From contig OZ020518.1 of assembly GCA_963971425.1 (NCBI GenBank), positions 8,535,989-8,599,988 on the forward strand: a stretch of 64,000 nucleotides of DNA, written 5' to 3'. The position numbers and the translations under genes were made by a program. The notes below the pieces were generated by a model. That model did no database searches, was not told the DNA's origin, and worked only from the letters and a program-made list of their open reading frames with translations. The stretch comes from Bryoerythrophyllum caledonicum. Lineage: Eukaryota; Streptophyta; Bryopsida; Pottiales; Pottiaceae. Each line of letters starts with the position of its first letter. Within the stretch, counting starts at the first letter, position 1. Below are positions 11,598 through 24,809 of the stretch, one piece after another.

Positions 11598-12571
11598 CCC
11601 TAAGGAACTTTGCGCATAAATGATGTAGAGAATATGTCAACCAAAACTCGTTAAAATGCTTGTTTTAGTGCAATTAGCATGGAAGAAAAAATAAACTATT
11701 TTTTGTAGTTTTAACCGTAAGATCTCAATTTAATTTATTTAGTAACAAACTCAAAAAATTTCATAAATTTTGACCGCACGGATTGAAAGATTATAATGTA
11801 TCAAGTGGAGGAAAGGGTCATTTTTCTTCCCTGCGTTTTCTGGATCAGCAGACTTTGGCTTCAACTGGTGTCCAATTTTTGCACTATACAAGGTCTCAAT
11901 TTTTGCACCATAATGTTAAGCTTGATGTTAGTTTGTTATATATCAATTTTTAGAGGTAGACAAGGAGTGTAGCATATTCAAAAAAATTGTGCAATGAGTG
12001 GAGGTTCAAAAATTCTCAATTCACGTTATATTTTTTTGTGAACTTGATATTGTTTTCAATGAGAATCCAAATGGTCAATAAGAAAGTTTACATCACATTA
12101 TGCGGTAGGAAAAATCAAAAGTAAATCATACAAAGATCTCAAAATTTTATGTGGAAAGGTAGAAGATTTTTTGGTACCTTGGCCAAAAATGTGACAATGT
12201 GTGAAAATGATTGACTTGGATTAATATGATATTTCACCAAAGAACTGACATCATGATTAACACGATGGTATTGGATTTAGATCTTGTGTAGTGCAAAATT
12301 TTGACACAAAGTGAAGTCAAAGTCTGTAGATCTGGTAAACATTGGGAAGAAAATGAACCATTTGTTTTGCTTCAAACACTATGATCTTTTAATCCGTGTG
12401 GTCAAAGTTTATCAGAATTTTGTAAATGTGTTATTTAACAAGTTTTAATTTTTATCCTACGGTCAAAAGTAGAGATAAAAGTTTATGTTTTTTTTCTTTA
12501 TACATTGCACTAGAATCAAAGGGTTTTGAAGTGTTTTTGATTTGAAATTGTCACGGTACCTTAGGAGTTAA
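11598..12571. mobile_element. Foldback member of the TTAA-element family, copy H
   Basis: The left half (to about 12240) reads in forward orientation (AACCGTAAGATCTCAATT, GACCGCACGGATTGAAAG, TGCACTATACAAGGTCT). The right half is the reverse complement of the same landmarks (AGATCTTGTGTAGTGCA, TTTTAATCCGTGTGGTCAAA, ATCCTACGGTCAAAAG). The right end read inward is TTAACTCCTAAGGTACCGTG. The left terminus is degraded (CCCTAAGGAACTTTG). Confidence 0.55.
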
Positions 12572-12919
12572 GCATGACATTTGTTATGTGTACATACATT
12601 TTTTCAAGTACACGAAGGGTGTTTAATGGAAGAGAAGTAGTATTGAATGGGAATTTAGGGTTGGAGATGGAAGTGGATTATTTTTTCAATAGTTAGTCTT
12701 CAACAAAAATGAACAACTTTGAAGTGTTTCTAGAAGCATACAGATAATGCATTTTGTTTATTAACATGTTATACTTTCAAATTAACCATAGTATTGGTTC
12801 CACGTACACAAATTTTTACAAATAGAAAAATAATGTAATATATTACAACAATTGTCCATAAAATCAAAGTCTTACCCTAAACCTATACACATTTTCTATT
12901 TATGTCAAATGATCATCTA

Positions 12920-15900
12920 TTGATGTAATTGTCATGCCTTTGTGAAAAAAATCTATATGAGAAAGAAGAATCTTATTCCATACTAATAGTGACTATAACT
13001 CAACAAACAAAGCATACAGGTTTTTTGAGTGTTGCGTTATGGCACCACCAAAAATTGACAGAATCTGGGAAAGCCATGACTAGTGGATTGCGGAAGTGGA
13101 TGAGTCGAGCACCTTCTCGTGGGTGACAGATTACCTTTTGAGCTGGGGAAGCGTACATCGGCGTTGGGAAAGAGTTTTGGCAAAATCGAGGCAATTACTC
13201 TTCGACTTGATGATATGGTGTACGTAACTTGCGCGATGGGTCTAGGTCAATTGGAGGTGAAGACTTCACTTTCGAAGAAGTTGCTACTTGCACTTGTCCC
13301 TTTAATCTTCTTCAAAATCCAGGTCAAGTGAAATTCCTCAAATCATTGCAGACGTTTTGGTTGATCATCTCTCTTGCGGTACGTACTCCTAGACACAGTA
13401 ATGTCTTAGCCTGTTTAGCGTTATCACCGGAGATAATGCTGAAGGCTAAGGAGATTATGGAGGAACATATTAGATATGAGGCATTACGGGAGAGGGACCC
13501 ATTACGTGCGACAACTATAGCTCCACCAGCAAAACGAGAAGAAACAGAAGTTTATCGAATTCTTGTTGAGCCGCTGCAATTGGATTGACGACCAATAAAG
13601 GGGGGGAGTGGAAGTGGAAGCCAACATCCCACCACAACTTCTGAGGTGCAAACATTATCCAATCCTCCATTAACGAGTAGACATCCTACGAAAAGGCCAG
13701 GGCGTGTTGAGAGGGATGTAGCTTCTGGTTCAAAAGAAGGCCCTTCAGATTTAGATCCAAGCGGTAGGAGGTTGATTGGGAGAAGTGTAGGATCGGGTGG
13801 CAGGGTTTCTAGGTCAGGGCTCCGAACGTCTGTTGGTCATCGTAGGGCCCCTGCATCTACACAGGGAGATGTAGCTGATTTGTCAGCCATGGCGCCGGAG
13901 GAAGAAGAATTTCACAACCTACCAAATAGTATACCAGAGGATTTTGAAGACAATGCGGAGATACCACAAGATGTTCTAACTTCAATGTATTTAAAAGCAC
14001 CAGTGCCTACAACGGAGGAGATTACAAAAGGATCAGTGTCGGAGAATTTTGTGTTTAAGGCACACATAGATTGCATTGTCTCTATGGAGAATCCGGAAAC
14101 GAACCACCGAGTTTTATCACAGAAGAGGGTCAGAGAAGTATTTAACTTCTTAAGAAACCAAAAATCCGCGAGTTGAGTGAGTAGATTGATACTTCGACCG
14201 ATCAGATACATCGTGCATACTACCACCGATGATGGTATTGTTGAGAAGGAGGAATTGTCATTTCCGTTGGTAGGAATCGCACAAGAATTTGAGCGCATGT
14301 TCATTGCACACGGGAGTGCTTCTGCATAGGGTGCCATGGGATCCCAATATTCTTGGCTTCAAGATCATATCATTTGGGAACCGGTGGATGGGCAACACAT
14401 AGTAGCAGCTTGTAATTTTGCACAGCAGTAGTGGAGAGATGGTATTATGCCTTTAAATGAGTACCTAGACACTTTCTAGCGGCGAGAGGCCTTTTTTGTG
14501 GTGTATGATGATCGTCGCTTTTACATTGAGAAGTCTGTACAGATCAACGTAGCGGAATTCTAGAGACAATCATATTCTACCATGGACGAGGATTTGAGGA
14601 AGTCCGTTAGATTTGGGATCTATACGGGAGGCTAGATAGCACACTATGTGCGAACGATGCACGCAAGGTTGTTGCTTTGGTGAGTGCGGCAAGTGCAGTG
14701 CATAAATTGTCCAAGGGGGATGGAGTTGTCACGGTGAAGAGGTTGGCCGAAAACATGGAAGATTTGACCAATCATGCATGGAATCCGAGGAATGATTGCT
14801 TCAAAGCTGTCATTCAAGTATGCAAGGACTACGAAGACAGCATTTTCTTTTACAAGAAGGAGAAAGAGGACAAGTGGAAGGACATGGTGAAGAAGAAAGA
14901 GCTGGATCCAAATGTGGACGTACGACCAACAAGAAAGGAGATGACCCAAAATTGGTTGAGGCCGTTAGGTAGGGTTCCGAATCCATATTATCTTCGGTTG
15001 GTAAAGTCTGTTGCAGCGACGCTGGTGAAGGAGGATGGAGTAAGACCTCGTCAAGCATATTACTTCAACGGTGTAAAAGACCCAAATCCACATCCTCGTA
15101 CGATTGCCGGTGTGGCTGACCGATATCAGAGACGAGAAGTTGTGATGAATTCCATCTGTTGATTGATGGTGGAGAACAAGGAAAGTACACCTAATTCCAT
15201 GGATAAGTTCTTTCGTATCCGTGTAGGGAAGTATTTTCCGAGGAGTAACGAACAACTTGATACCTTTGGAAAGCTTTTGAATGCTACCACAAAAAAAGCT
15301 TGGACTGCTCATGTGTGGGGGAAGGTGTCTAAACTAGAAGACATACGCTACTTCATCTTCCCTTCCATCAGGTTTCATTATGGTCACATTGCAGTAGAGG
15401 GGCGTGGATACTTTGGACTCTCCATGGATGTGGGAGGGTTGGCTACTACTAATTGAGAATGGCAGATAGATGTCAGGAGGTGAGGCCAGAACGACATAGA
15501 GAATCTTCTTCCGGTTCGGTGTAGAAGAGGATTATTCCGCACCGACTACATAGAGTTGGGGAAACCATGTTTGTGGGTGATTGATTGTCGACGTGGCGGT
15601 GGGAGGCATGGAGATGGTCATTGGGGAGACCCCTGGTTATCCGCAGCTTTTGTACAGCTGACATTATGGATGGAAAATATTGAACGATGGAACGTCGTCT
15701 TCTTCTTACCAGCGGCCGAATATGCTAACGAAGAGTTTTTCACAAAGGTGAAGCTTCGAGAGGGATGTACAATGCAACGTGGATGTTGAGCATTTGATCC
15801 CAACTCGGTTATCCCTATGCTCTCGATTTTACAGAGAATGGGCGTCTGGAGCAAGTAGTACAACCAATTGGCGATGTTGTGATTTGTATGCAACACCATG

Positions 15901-17040
15901 TGGATACATCTCCTGGCCCGAACAATACTTCTGGAGACCTTCCACTTCCACTAGTATTCTTGGATCACTAGAGTGAGGCACGCCAATCCTCTGAAGTTGA
16001 TTCACTTGAGAGATCTCCATCAGAGCTGGCAAGACTAGTGGGCTCACACTTGCCCCGTGGTTGGGTTTTAGTGGCGTGTAACATATCTACGGCCATTCCC
16101 ACGATCCTTCGAGGAGATTTCCAGGGATCTGAGATTTTTATCATTAACGATTGTACAGAAAGAGTTTCATTCCTATACAATGAGTTGTCCAACAATTTCC
16201 AAGGACAACCGTTGGTCAGGACTGGTGGAACAAGTATTGGTTGCAATATTGTACATGAGACCGAAGAAGCGGTTGGTGGAGTGAAGAATGAAGACGACAA
16301 TGAAGATGGAGGTGGTTTAAATGAGAGATTGCCACGTTCAGGTACCACTGAAGATTCCTCATCTCGCAGTAGCCCAAACTACAGGACTTCAGACATTGAT
16401 GAAGATGAAGTGAACAAGTCTCCTCCAAGAAAGAGAATTCCATCAACGCAGCGGGCAATGGGAGATATTTCAAGGGAGACATCTGCAACACCTATAGAGA
16501 GGATGCAAGATATCGGTGTAGTGGATGTTAGTTTGGCAGCAATGGTAGGGATAGGGCGTACATTTGATGGTCCTTAGTTGGGGGTGGGGGAAGAAGAATC
16601 GCACTCATTGGAATTTTTTTCGGTGCAGAGGAGGATTCCACAGCCTTTGATGCCTTTTCAATCAGAGTTGGTATGAGAGACATATGAGACGTTCGGAGGT
16701 ACTCAGAGTGATACCGGACCAAGTTTGCCTTCCGTTCCAAGATCCAGCGTATCCGAGGACATCATTGCATTTCAGGAGGCCTGTTCCTCAGAGCGAGAGA
16801 TGTCCTTCAATACAGAGGATGGTTTTTTCTACAATGATGATAGCATAAGGCATATGCGGAAGGGTGTTCGTGGCAATTACTAATATGTTGAGTGTGCGTT
16901 CATTAGCACAAAAGATGTGGAAGATCGTCCAGTGCAGGATCATGAATTGTCTGCTATGGTAGGTAGCGCCATTGGACACATAGAGGGAGTCGTTGCGCTG
17001 GAAGATGAGCTTTGAGACTTGGAGCTATATACTATAGTAG
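12920..17040 (+). pseudogene. Decayed multi-domain mobile-element gene with ParB-like motif
   Basis: Successive plus-strand frames (13119-13331, 13229-13588, 13646-14176, 14677-15162, 15163-15456, 15556-15789, 16038-16577) are separated by isolated stops and frameshifts and read as one long eroded protein-coding region. Around 14365-14415 the translation IWEPVDGQHIVAACNFA has the shape of a ParB/sulfiredoxin-like GQHxxxA loop. Further on, IDC...GDPWLSAAFVQ (15580-15660) and an acidic Ser-rich tail (16260-16500) follow. A methyltransferase-like fold is a speculative reading of the 15580-16200 part. I recall similar proteins from repeated genes of early-diverging plants but cannot name the family. 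It is clearly inactive; a captured gene or an autonomous transposon is possible. Confidence 0.45.
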
Positions 17041-17833
17041 AGCATGCACACAGTTTAGGTGGCAAGTACGCTAGTATAATGCAGTTTAAGATGTGTCTAT
17101 CGTTCGGTGGGTAGTATATATTTATATATTGGGTCGTCCATATGATATGTTTGATTTTAAAATCTCTCAGCAATAATGTGGAATTGTTTGATTATATATG
17201 TTTTTGCATTATAAAATACAGTGAGGTACTTCACACTGTCTTAGGAAATTGCATATATATTTTTGTATCTCTTACACATTGTATTTGCAATTTTGTAGTG
17301 CAGTACTCTAAAATCCTATAATAACTCAAAACACATTTATAATCTCTTTGGGTACATGATTATAATTTTGTAGCAGGATTTGCAAACTAGATTAGAAATC
17401 ATATATTTTCTAAAAAAAGGTAGCAAATGTAAAATATATATTACTGATATGAACATGAAGATGCCAATGCTTGACACGTCAAACACCAAAATTTTGTGAC
17501 AAAAAACATTCTAAACTTTTGACAAATTTTGATTTTTTTAAAGATATGAGCAAATAACTTGCGGCTTTCTACCAGCAACCAGTGTACTTGGATAAGTGCA
17601 TAATTACTTAATTGCGTGTTGTATGTGATATTTTTCATGGGTCAAATTAAAATTTCTCCTCCTCCTATGCCCACTGCCATGCAACGTATGTTAGTAAAAG
17701 AAAGAAGGCATGCCATGCATAACTGACAGATAGGTGATATGAAATCACACAACTATGTTAAGAATTTCCCATCAAGGCCATCAATGACTAGCTCACATAA
17801 GGTGAAGCTACCAAAAACTCCACACCTTTACCC
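17041..17833. other. No recognisable gene
   Basis: AT-rich sequence after the decayed element. No terminal repeat or coding signal was found. Confidence 0.4.
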
Positions 17834-18641
17834 TTAACCCTTAAAGGCCCAAGGCATTTTCGCACCCAAACTCATTGAAAACTGCCACTTTCAACGCATT
17901 AAACACAAAATTCAAATCAACACAATTTTACATATCTAACCGTAGGATCTTCTACTATGATTGTACAAGTGAATGTGGTAAAACTTTTGTTCAATTTGAT
18001 TGCATGGATTGAAAGCTATCAGCCTTTGAAGTGAGACATAAGCTCACTTGAGGTCATACTAAACACCTTCATCAAGATTCGACCACCTTCTAGAGCAACT
18101 TTTTGCACTATGCTCCATGGTTTTCTAATTCTAACTTTGAAAGGATCATGTTAGTCACATGTGCACCAAATTTTAGAAGTAGAAGAGGGATAGAAGATGT
18201 CTTTAAAAATCCTGCAATGCAACTATGTGCTAAGAATTAACAATACATTTCAAGTTTTGCATATATCATATCCTTCTCATATTTTCTAAATTCAAAAATA
18301 TGTATGCTAGCTACAAAGATTTCCAATTCCTTTCCAAGAGGATTTTTTTTTTTAAATGGACAAAAACTCGAGTTTCTATTGAATTTAGAATTAATCAAAG
18401 TTTTGCTACACTATTTGTTATTTGTTATACTAAACTGCCACACTATTTGTATATGTTACTAAAAACATATTGTAACTTTGATAAGTCAGATTTCTACCAA
18501 AAAATTATGTATACGCGAAGCTAATTAAAATTTGTCCATTCAATAAAAAGAATCTTAGAAAATCATGCCTAAATTTGAGAACGTGGTACCTTATCCAAAC
18601 TCAAAATGTCCCCCGAGGGAGATTGGGCCTTTAGAGGTTAA
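17834..18641. mobile_element. TTAA-flanked non-autonomous element, copy A
   Basis: 808 bp. The left end is TTAACCCTTAAAGGCCCAAG and the right end read inward is TTAACCTCTAAAGGCCCAAT, a strong terminal inverted repeat with TTAA on both sides. The interior has AACCGTAGGATCTTCTAC and GCATGGATTGAAAGCTATC and is most similar to copy C at 38899. There is no transposase. Confidence 0.75.
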
Positions 18642-19774
18642 AGGTCAATAGGGGACCATATATACGGTCACTTATTTTGCTCTTGACATACAAGAAATGT
18701 ACTAAAAGTTAGCAAGACATGCACTTTTGGATAAAAATAAAATTTAACTAACACCTTTTATTTGGAGGTCATTTCAATATTTGAACCTTATCATGCTCAA
18801 ATACAACACCATACATGTAGAATACATGACCATTTTGCAACTTCTCAAACATGTAGTAGGTCACCATTTAATAAAGATGTACAATATCTTAGGTAATGTG
18901 CATATCTATATAAGCTATCATGGTCTCCAAAGAGTGAAATTCATCTTATATTTATTGTTATCAAACTCCGAGTTCTTGAAAGGAATCATAAGGAAAGCAT
19001 AAGGAAATCAGAAGGAAATCATGATGGAAATCATAAGATCATAATCAAGACTGCAAAATACACATGCTACAAGAATTTCTTGAAAGTTAACCTAACAAAT
19101 TGGAAGAAAACCCTGTTATAAATAAAATAATAGGTTTTTCCTTCTTTACTACATTAAATAGATGAACAGAGGTTGATTGCTCTTGGTGTTCATTTTTTGC
19201 ATTGCCTAAGGTCTAAATTCTTTAGCATAATGGTGTACATGGTTTTAATTTACTGAACACCAATTTTTGGAGGTAGTTAATGAATGTAACATTTTGAATA
19301 CCAATGCGTGCATAGAACAAAGGTTCAAATGTTGTCCTCGTACATTACCATTTTTCTCTACGCAATTCTTTAAAGACTATAATTCAAAAAAAATTAAATT
19401 TTAAAATTTAACTTCCTGAAGTAGAAAAATAAAATTATATGAATATACTAGTACATCCCCCGTTGTCATCAACTGGCCGGGGCAATCCCAAGTTAAATAA
19501 ATGTATGTAAATGCAAAAATCAAATTTACCCATTATATACGCATTATGTACTATATGTACCTATTATTCACTTTAAATACCCATTATTTATTTCATATAC
19601 GTGTTATTGTCTTTAGATAACTATCATTCATTTTGTGTACCCGAGGTAGTATTTTGTGTAGTTTCAATATGTTGGAAATTATGGTTTAATATTTCTATTT
19701 TTGATACATAATACAATTTTAAAACTCAATAAGCCAAATTTGAATAAAAGGGCACTATAAAGGATTCATCCAAT
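18642..19774. other. Degraded repeat fragments, no gene
   Basis: 19140-19460 carries worn pieces of the TTAA family (TTGCATTGCCTAAGGTCTAAA, ATTTTTGGAGGTAG). 19450-19650 (CCCCGTTG..., ATACCCATTATTTATTTCATA, ACCCGAGG) resembles 27470-27640, a second dispersed AT-rich repeat family. Confidence 0.5.
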
Positions 19775-19862
19775 GGGCACATTTGGAGGATTCTTTCAAA
19801 GTTCACATTCAATTCAAAGGGCACATATGGAGGATTCTTTCAAAGTTCACATTCAATTCAAA
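19775..19862. repeat. 44-bp tandem duplication
   Basis: Two adjacent 44-bp units, each starting GGGCACAT and containing GGAGGATTCTTTCAAAG, differ at only about one position. Confidence 0.85.
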
Positions 19863-20738
19863 TCCAAAGGCAAATACCTATATAAATACCTTCTATATAG
19901 GTAGATAGAAAAATGATTATTGGCACCATATTTAGTATTTTGAGAAAAAATCAACTCCTCTTACAATGCAATTTTTTGCACTATAGAAGGTTATATGGAC
20001 AATCTCAAAAAAAGTAATTATAACTAGAGCAGTATCCCTAAGGCTTGTAATTAAACGACATCAAATTATTCATCACAAAAGATTTTCCACTTCAAATTGC
20101 CAAGGATGCTTGTCCCAATTGTATTGTTTACAGTTTGAAATTTGGTTCAAAAATCGTGACTTGAAGAATTTTTATTTTTAAAAAATAAAACATTGGGGCA
20201 CGTGCTTTGTCCAAGAAAATCGTCTGCATTCATAGTGGCATGGACGCTATGAGCATGGATGAGATATTCCAAATGGAAAAACAGGATGAGGAAATGAGGT
20301 GAAAGCTTGACGTAACAGGATTGCACTGAAAACAAGAGATTTCATGTACAAAATAGCCTCACGTGTCATAAAGATATTTTCCATGCTACTTACAGTAAGC
20401 AGAGGAAACTGGATCTTTAATTAAGCTTGACCGCAACTTGGACTAATCGCAGGAAAGGAAAACACTGTAGCGAGTCTCGTCTTGGTAAGCCTGAGCTGTC
20501 AAACACAGCGTATGTTTATCCTTTTTAAATCAATGAAAGAACCTATTGTTCCAGGTACGACAAAGCTCTTGTGGGGGAGTGGACAAATAAGTTTTCCAGA
20601 AGAGGAAAGAAAAGAGAAAGGCAGGGTGTGATAGAAATACAGAAAGAAAGCTCTCACTGCCCCCATGGAATGCACGGCAATGGAAAGCTCTTAAGTCCAA
20701 CCCGATTCCAAAATCAGCTCCACAAGTTTTCAAGGAGT
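19863..20738. other. No recognisable gene
   Basis: No coding signal or terminal repeat identified. Confidence 0.4.
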
Positions 20739-21126
20739 TAAGGTTTAATAACCTATCACCACCACCAACCCCAGAATCAACAGTCTTATGTGGGCCAAAA
20801 TCACCAGCCGCCCACCCCATTTCCGAAATTTTAGGAAAGTTAGTTATGATTGGGTGTCAGTTTATAATTGGTTCAAAGCTCTCAGTTTTTAGTCTCTGGC
20901 ACAAGTGGTCATTAGCACAACTTACTGTAGAAGTCGAGAATGGATCACGGCTTACTATCCACTTAAAAAATTTGTAGCAATTTCAATATGAAGAAATAAA
21001 TGGTCACGACAATTGCAATATTCATAAAATCCTATTTTGAATTCCCAAAAAAATTCTTACCACATATACAAACGCTATAAATAGGTCAGCAAGCTTAAGT
21101 TGGTGGTTATAGGTCATCCAACCTTA
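20739..21126. mobile_element. MITE with TAAGGTTGGATGACC-type ends, copy 1
   Basis: Left end TAAGGTTTAATAACCTATCA and right end GGTTATAGGTCATCCAACCTTA form inverted repeats. The interior is the reverse complement of 32839-33241 (shared blocks CCGAAATTTTAGGAA, ATTGGGTGTCAG, CGCTATAAATAGGTCAGC). It has no coding capacity. Confidence 0.7.
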
Positions 21127-21561
21127 AATGGTAGTTTCCCGATATCTTTCTCTCACCAAATCACCCTCTCCATGTGGTCCCGGTTACTAACATAAGATCG
21201 TTAAGATGGAAGTAGTAGGTATCACGGCCTTCCACTTTCACGAAAACTCTGATCAACTCTCTTTGCGTGTGTATAATAATAGCTGTGTAGGGAGCAACAG
21301 TGGCCGCGTCGCAGTGCGTTGGGAGGAGGAGGAGGAGTCAGTCGACCCTTTCGGATTCCCCTCCTCGCAATATTGTAAAGTCAAGTTTGATAAAGTGGAG
21401 GCGGCGCTGTGTGCTCTTGTCCTCTTGCTTCCGTGAACTCCTTCTGGACTTCAACAACATGCACTTCTAAGATACTCTTAAATCGTGTGCTACGTAAATC
21501 GAAGGGGGCAGTACACTGACTGTGGTATTTGTGTTGGCAACACTAACTGTGAACACAAACA
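21127..21561. other. No recognisable gene
   Basis: Holds a 76-codon plus-strand frame (21206-21436) with an acidic WEEEEESVD stretch. It has no recognisable domain and I cannot support it as a gene. Confidence 0.35.
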
Positions 21562-22510
21562 TTAACCCCTCAAAGCCCAAGGCATTTTCACCAATAATTT
21601 ATTTTTTCCAAAACTCCTTGTTCTATTGCAATGAGTAAGGGGAAAACAATTTTTTAAATTTCTACCTCTAACCGTAGGATCTCAATTAAGACTTATTGAG
21701 TAATGTCCTCACAAAATTTTAGAAACTTTGATCGCACGGATTGAAAGATTATAATGTTTGACGTCATAAATATGTTTCATTTTCTTCCCTGCGTTGAGTG
21801 GATCAACAAACTTTGTCTTCACTTGGTGTCCAATTTTTGCACTACACAAGGTCTAAATCCATTACCTTGTGTTAAGCATGATGCTAGTTCCTTATTCACA
21901 AATTTTTAGAGGTAGAAGAGGGGTGTAGCATATTTAAAACAAATGTGTAAGGAGTGGAGGTTCTAATATTGCCAATTCAAGTTTTATTTTTTTGTGAACT
22001 TAATATGTTTTAGATTGATGACCCAAATGGTCAATAAGGAGGTTTACACCACATTTTGTTGTGGAAAAATAAGAAGTAAAAAATATGAAAATCTCTAAGT
22101 TTTATGTGGAAAGGAAGAAGTTTTTTGGTACCTTGCTCGACAATGTGTGACAATGTGTGAAAATGTTTGACTTGGGTTGACATGCTATTTTTCACTAAAG
22201 ACAAAAAAAAAAATTAAATATGAAAGGAAATACTATTACCGGCCAGTATTGAAAATCTTGCATTCAATAGAGGGTCCTAGCAAAAGTTTTAGGAGGTGTC
22301 CAACGTTCTAGCTCTCCCCATTTGAATTTCAAAACCCTATAACTGATTTATTAAATGTCGGATTTAGAAAAAAATTGTTCTTCCGCTGAGGTTTTTGTAA
22401 TGCCTTCCTACAGTGAAAAATTCAAAGAGGAATAGTAGAAATTGACACCATAGGAACCTGACCAAACCTTCAAAATGTCATTTTATGGCACTTGGTCCTT
22501 TAAGGATTAA
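21562..22510 (+). mobile_element. TTAA-flanked non-autonomous element, copy B (best preserved)
   Basis: 949 bp. The left end is TTAACCCCTCAAAGCCCAAG and the right end read inward is TTAATCCTTAAAGGACCAAG, with TTAA at both borders. Interior landmarks shared by the family are AACCGTAGGATCTCAATTAA, GATCGCACGGATTGAAAGAT, TGCACTACACAAGGTCTAAA, AGGTAGAAGAGGGGTGTAGC and CACATTTTGTTGTGG. No open frame suggests a transposase. Confidence 0.75.
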
Positions 22511-22761
22511 ATGTTATTAGAGGCCAAAGACGTGGCTCACTAAATGTTAATCTAACATTCTTTGTCAAATTTATTGAATTACTTGAATAAGATGAAGTCA
22601 CATGTGTACATTTAGTGTAAGGCTTCTCCACCTCCTTAGCTTAGATTGACATTATTGCTATTTAGTTCACTATTCAACTTGTTTACATTTAGAATGAGCT
22701 ACGTTGTGAAGCAAGTTACTAAATACATCTCAAGCCATGCCTAAATCATTATTAGTATAGT

Positions 22762-23654
22762 TTAAACCCCTATGATGTCAATTAATAACATTCTTCTTTG
22801 AAATTTTTGCAATAAATGGATATTACTAAAACTTTGTGTGAGAACGTTTTTTTCCTTCTTGAATATGACATTTCATGAAAAGTTATGTCATCTTAAAAAA
22901 AACGTTCCAAGTTTGGGCACGTCAAGTAACTCCAAAAACTTTTACTAAGACACCTTATCAAACATGAGATTTTCAACACAAGCAAGTAACATTTCTGCCT
23001 TTCATATTGCCAAAAAACGATTTTTTGTCTTTAGTGAAAAATAGCATAAAAACCCAAGTCAAACATTTTCACACATTGTCACACATTGTTGCGCAAGGCA
23101 CCAAAGGATATCTTCATTTTTCACATAAAACTTAGATATCTTCATATTTTCACAATTTTTTTTCTAGTACAATATGTGGTGTAAACCTTCTTATTGACCA
23201 TTTGGATTCTCATTCTAAAACATATTTAGTTCATCAAAAAATAAAACCTGACTCAGCAATTTTTGAACCTCCACTCCTTGCACAATTGTTTTGAATATGC
23301 TACAACCCTTTTCTACCTCTAAAAATTGGTGTACAAGGAATTAACATCATGGTTGACATGATGGTAATGGATTTAGACCTTGTGTAGTGCAAAACTTTGA
23401 AATCAAGAAAAATCAACGTTTGCTAATCGACTCACTTGCAGGAAAGAAAAAAATTGTTTTCTCTACTTCAAACACTACAATCTTTCAATCCATTAAGTCA
23501 AAGTTTATGAAATTTTGTGAGGACATTATCTAATAAGTCTTAATTGAGATCACACAGTTGGATGTAGAAGTAAAAGTTTGTGTTTCCCTCCTTACTCACT
23601 GCACTAGAACAAGCAATTTTGAAGTGTTTTTGGAGTAAAAATGCCTTGGGTTAT
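22762..23654 (-). mobile_element. TTAA-element family, copy E
   Basis: Reverse-oriented copy ending AAAATGCCTTGGGTTA, in which about ten bases of the standard terminus (CCTAAAGGCC) are missing. The left border near a TTAA at 22762 is approximate. The interior is collinear with copy B in reverse. Confidence 0.55.
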
Positions 23655-23914
23655 TCCACTAATTCATGTCATGTTGGCGTAGGTTTAGTGTAGAGAACAA
23701 ATAAACACCTCATTTTTGTTGACCTCCTTAGGGAAGTATACCTCTCTTTCTTCATATCTTTTTATTATGTAACCTAATATATACATGAATAAATTTTTTA
23801 TTTAAATTCTTACCTAAAAAAGAAAGATTCTATAAACTCATAGTGAGATACATAAAATGAAGAATGAAAGGGAAAAGGAAAAAGGAAAAAAAGGAGCAAT
23901 TATTGTGCTCTTCT

Positions 23915-24809
23915 TTAACCACAAAAGGAACAAGTAACATAAAATGGCAATTTGAAGGCAAGGTCAGGTTCCTATGGTGTCAATTTCTAACATTCTTCTT
24001 TGAATTGTTATTGTAGATGTGCATTACTAAAACCTGAGGTAGAAAACAATTTTTTATTTAGTCCGACATTTATTGAAAGGTTTTGAAATCAAACGGGGAG
24101 AGCGGGCACGGTGGGCACCTCCTAAAACTTTTGCTAGGACCCTCTATTGAATGCAAGATTTTCAATACTAGCATGTAATATTATTTCCTTTCATATTTAA
24201 AAAAAAATCTTGTCTTTAGTGAAAAATAGCATATCAGCCCAAGTCAAACATTTTCACACATTGTTGGGCAAGGTACCAAAAAAACTTTTTCCTTTCCACA
24301 TAAATCTTAGAGATTTTCATATTTTTTACTTTTAATTTTTTCCACAACAAAATGTGGTGTAAACCTTCTTACTGACCATTCACTTCATCAATGTAAAACA
24401 TATTAAGTTCACAAAAAATTAAAACTTGAATTGACAATTTTTGAACCTCTACTCCTTACACATTTGTTTTGAATATGCTACACCCCTCTTCTACAGGAAC
24501 TAACATCATGCTCAACACAATGGTAATAGATTTAGACCTTGTGTAGTGCAAAAATTGGACACCAAGTGAAGTCAGAGTCTGCTAATCTACTCAATGCAAG
24601 GAAGAAATGAACCGTTTTCTATACTTTAAACACTATATCCTTCCAATTCGTGTAGTCAAAGTTTCTAAAATATTGTGCGGATGTTACTCAATGAGTAATT
24701 GAGATCCTACGGTTAGAGGTAGAAATAACAAATTTTGTTTTCCTCCTTACTCATTGCACTAGAACAAGGAGTTTTGAAGTGCTTTTGGCGTGAAAAAGCC
24801 TTGGGTTAA
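23915..24809 (-). mobile_element. TTAA-flanked non-autonomous element, copy F
   Basis: 895 bp, reverse orientation. The left end TTAACCACAAAAGGAACAAG matches the distal end of copy B, and the right border is TTAA at 24806 preceded by AAAAAGCCTTGGG. The interior is collinear with copies B and E. Confidence 0.7.
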
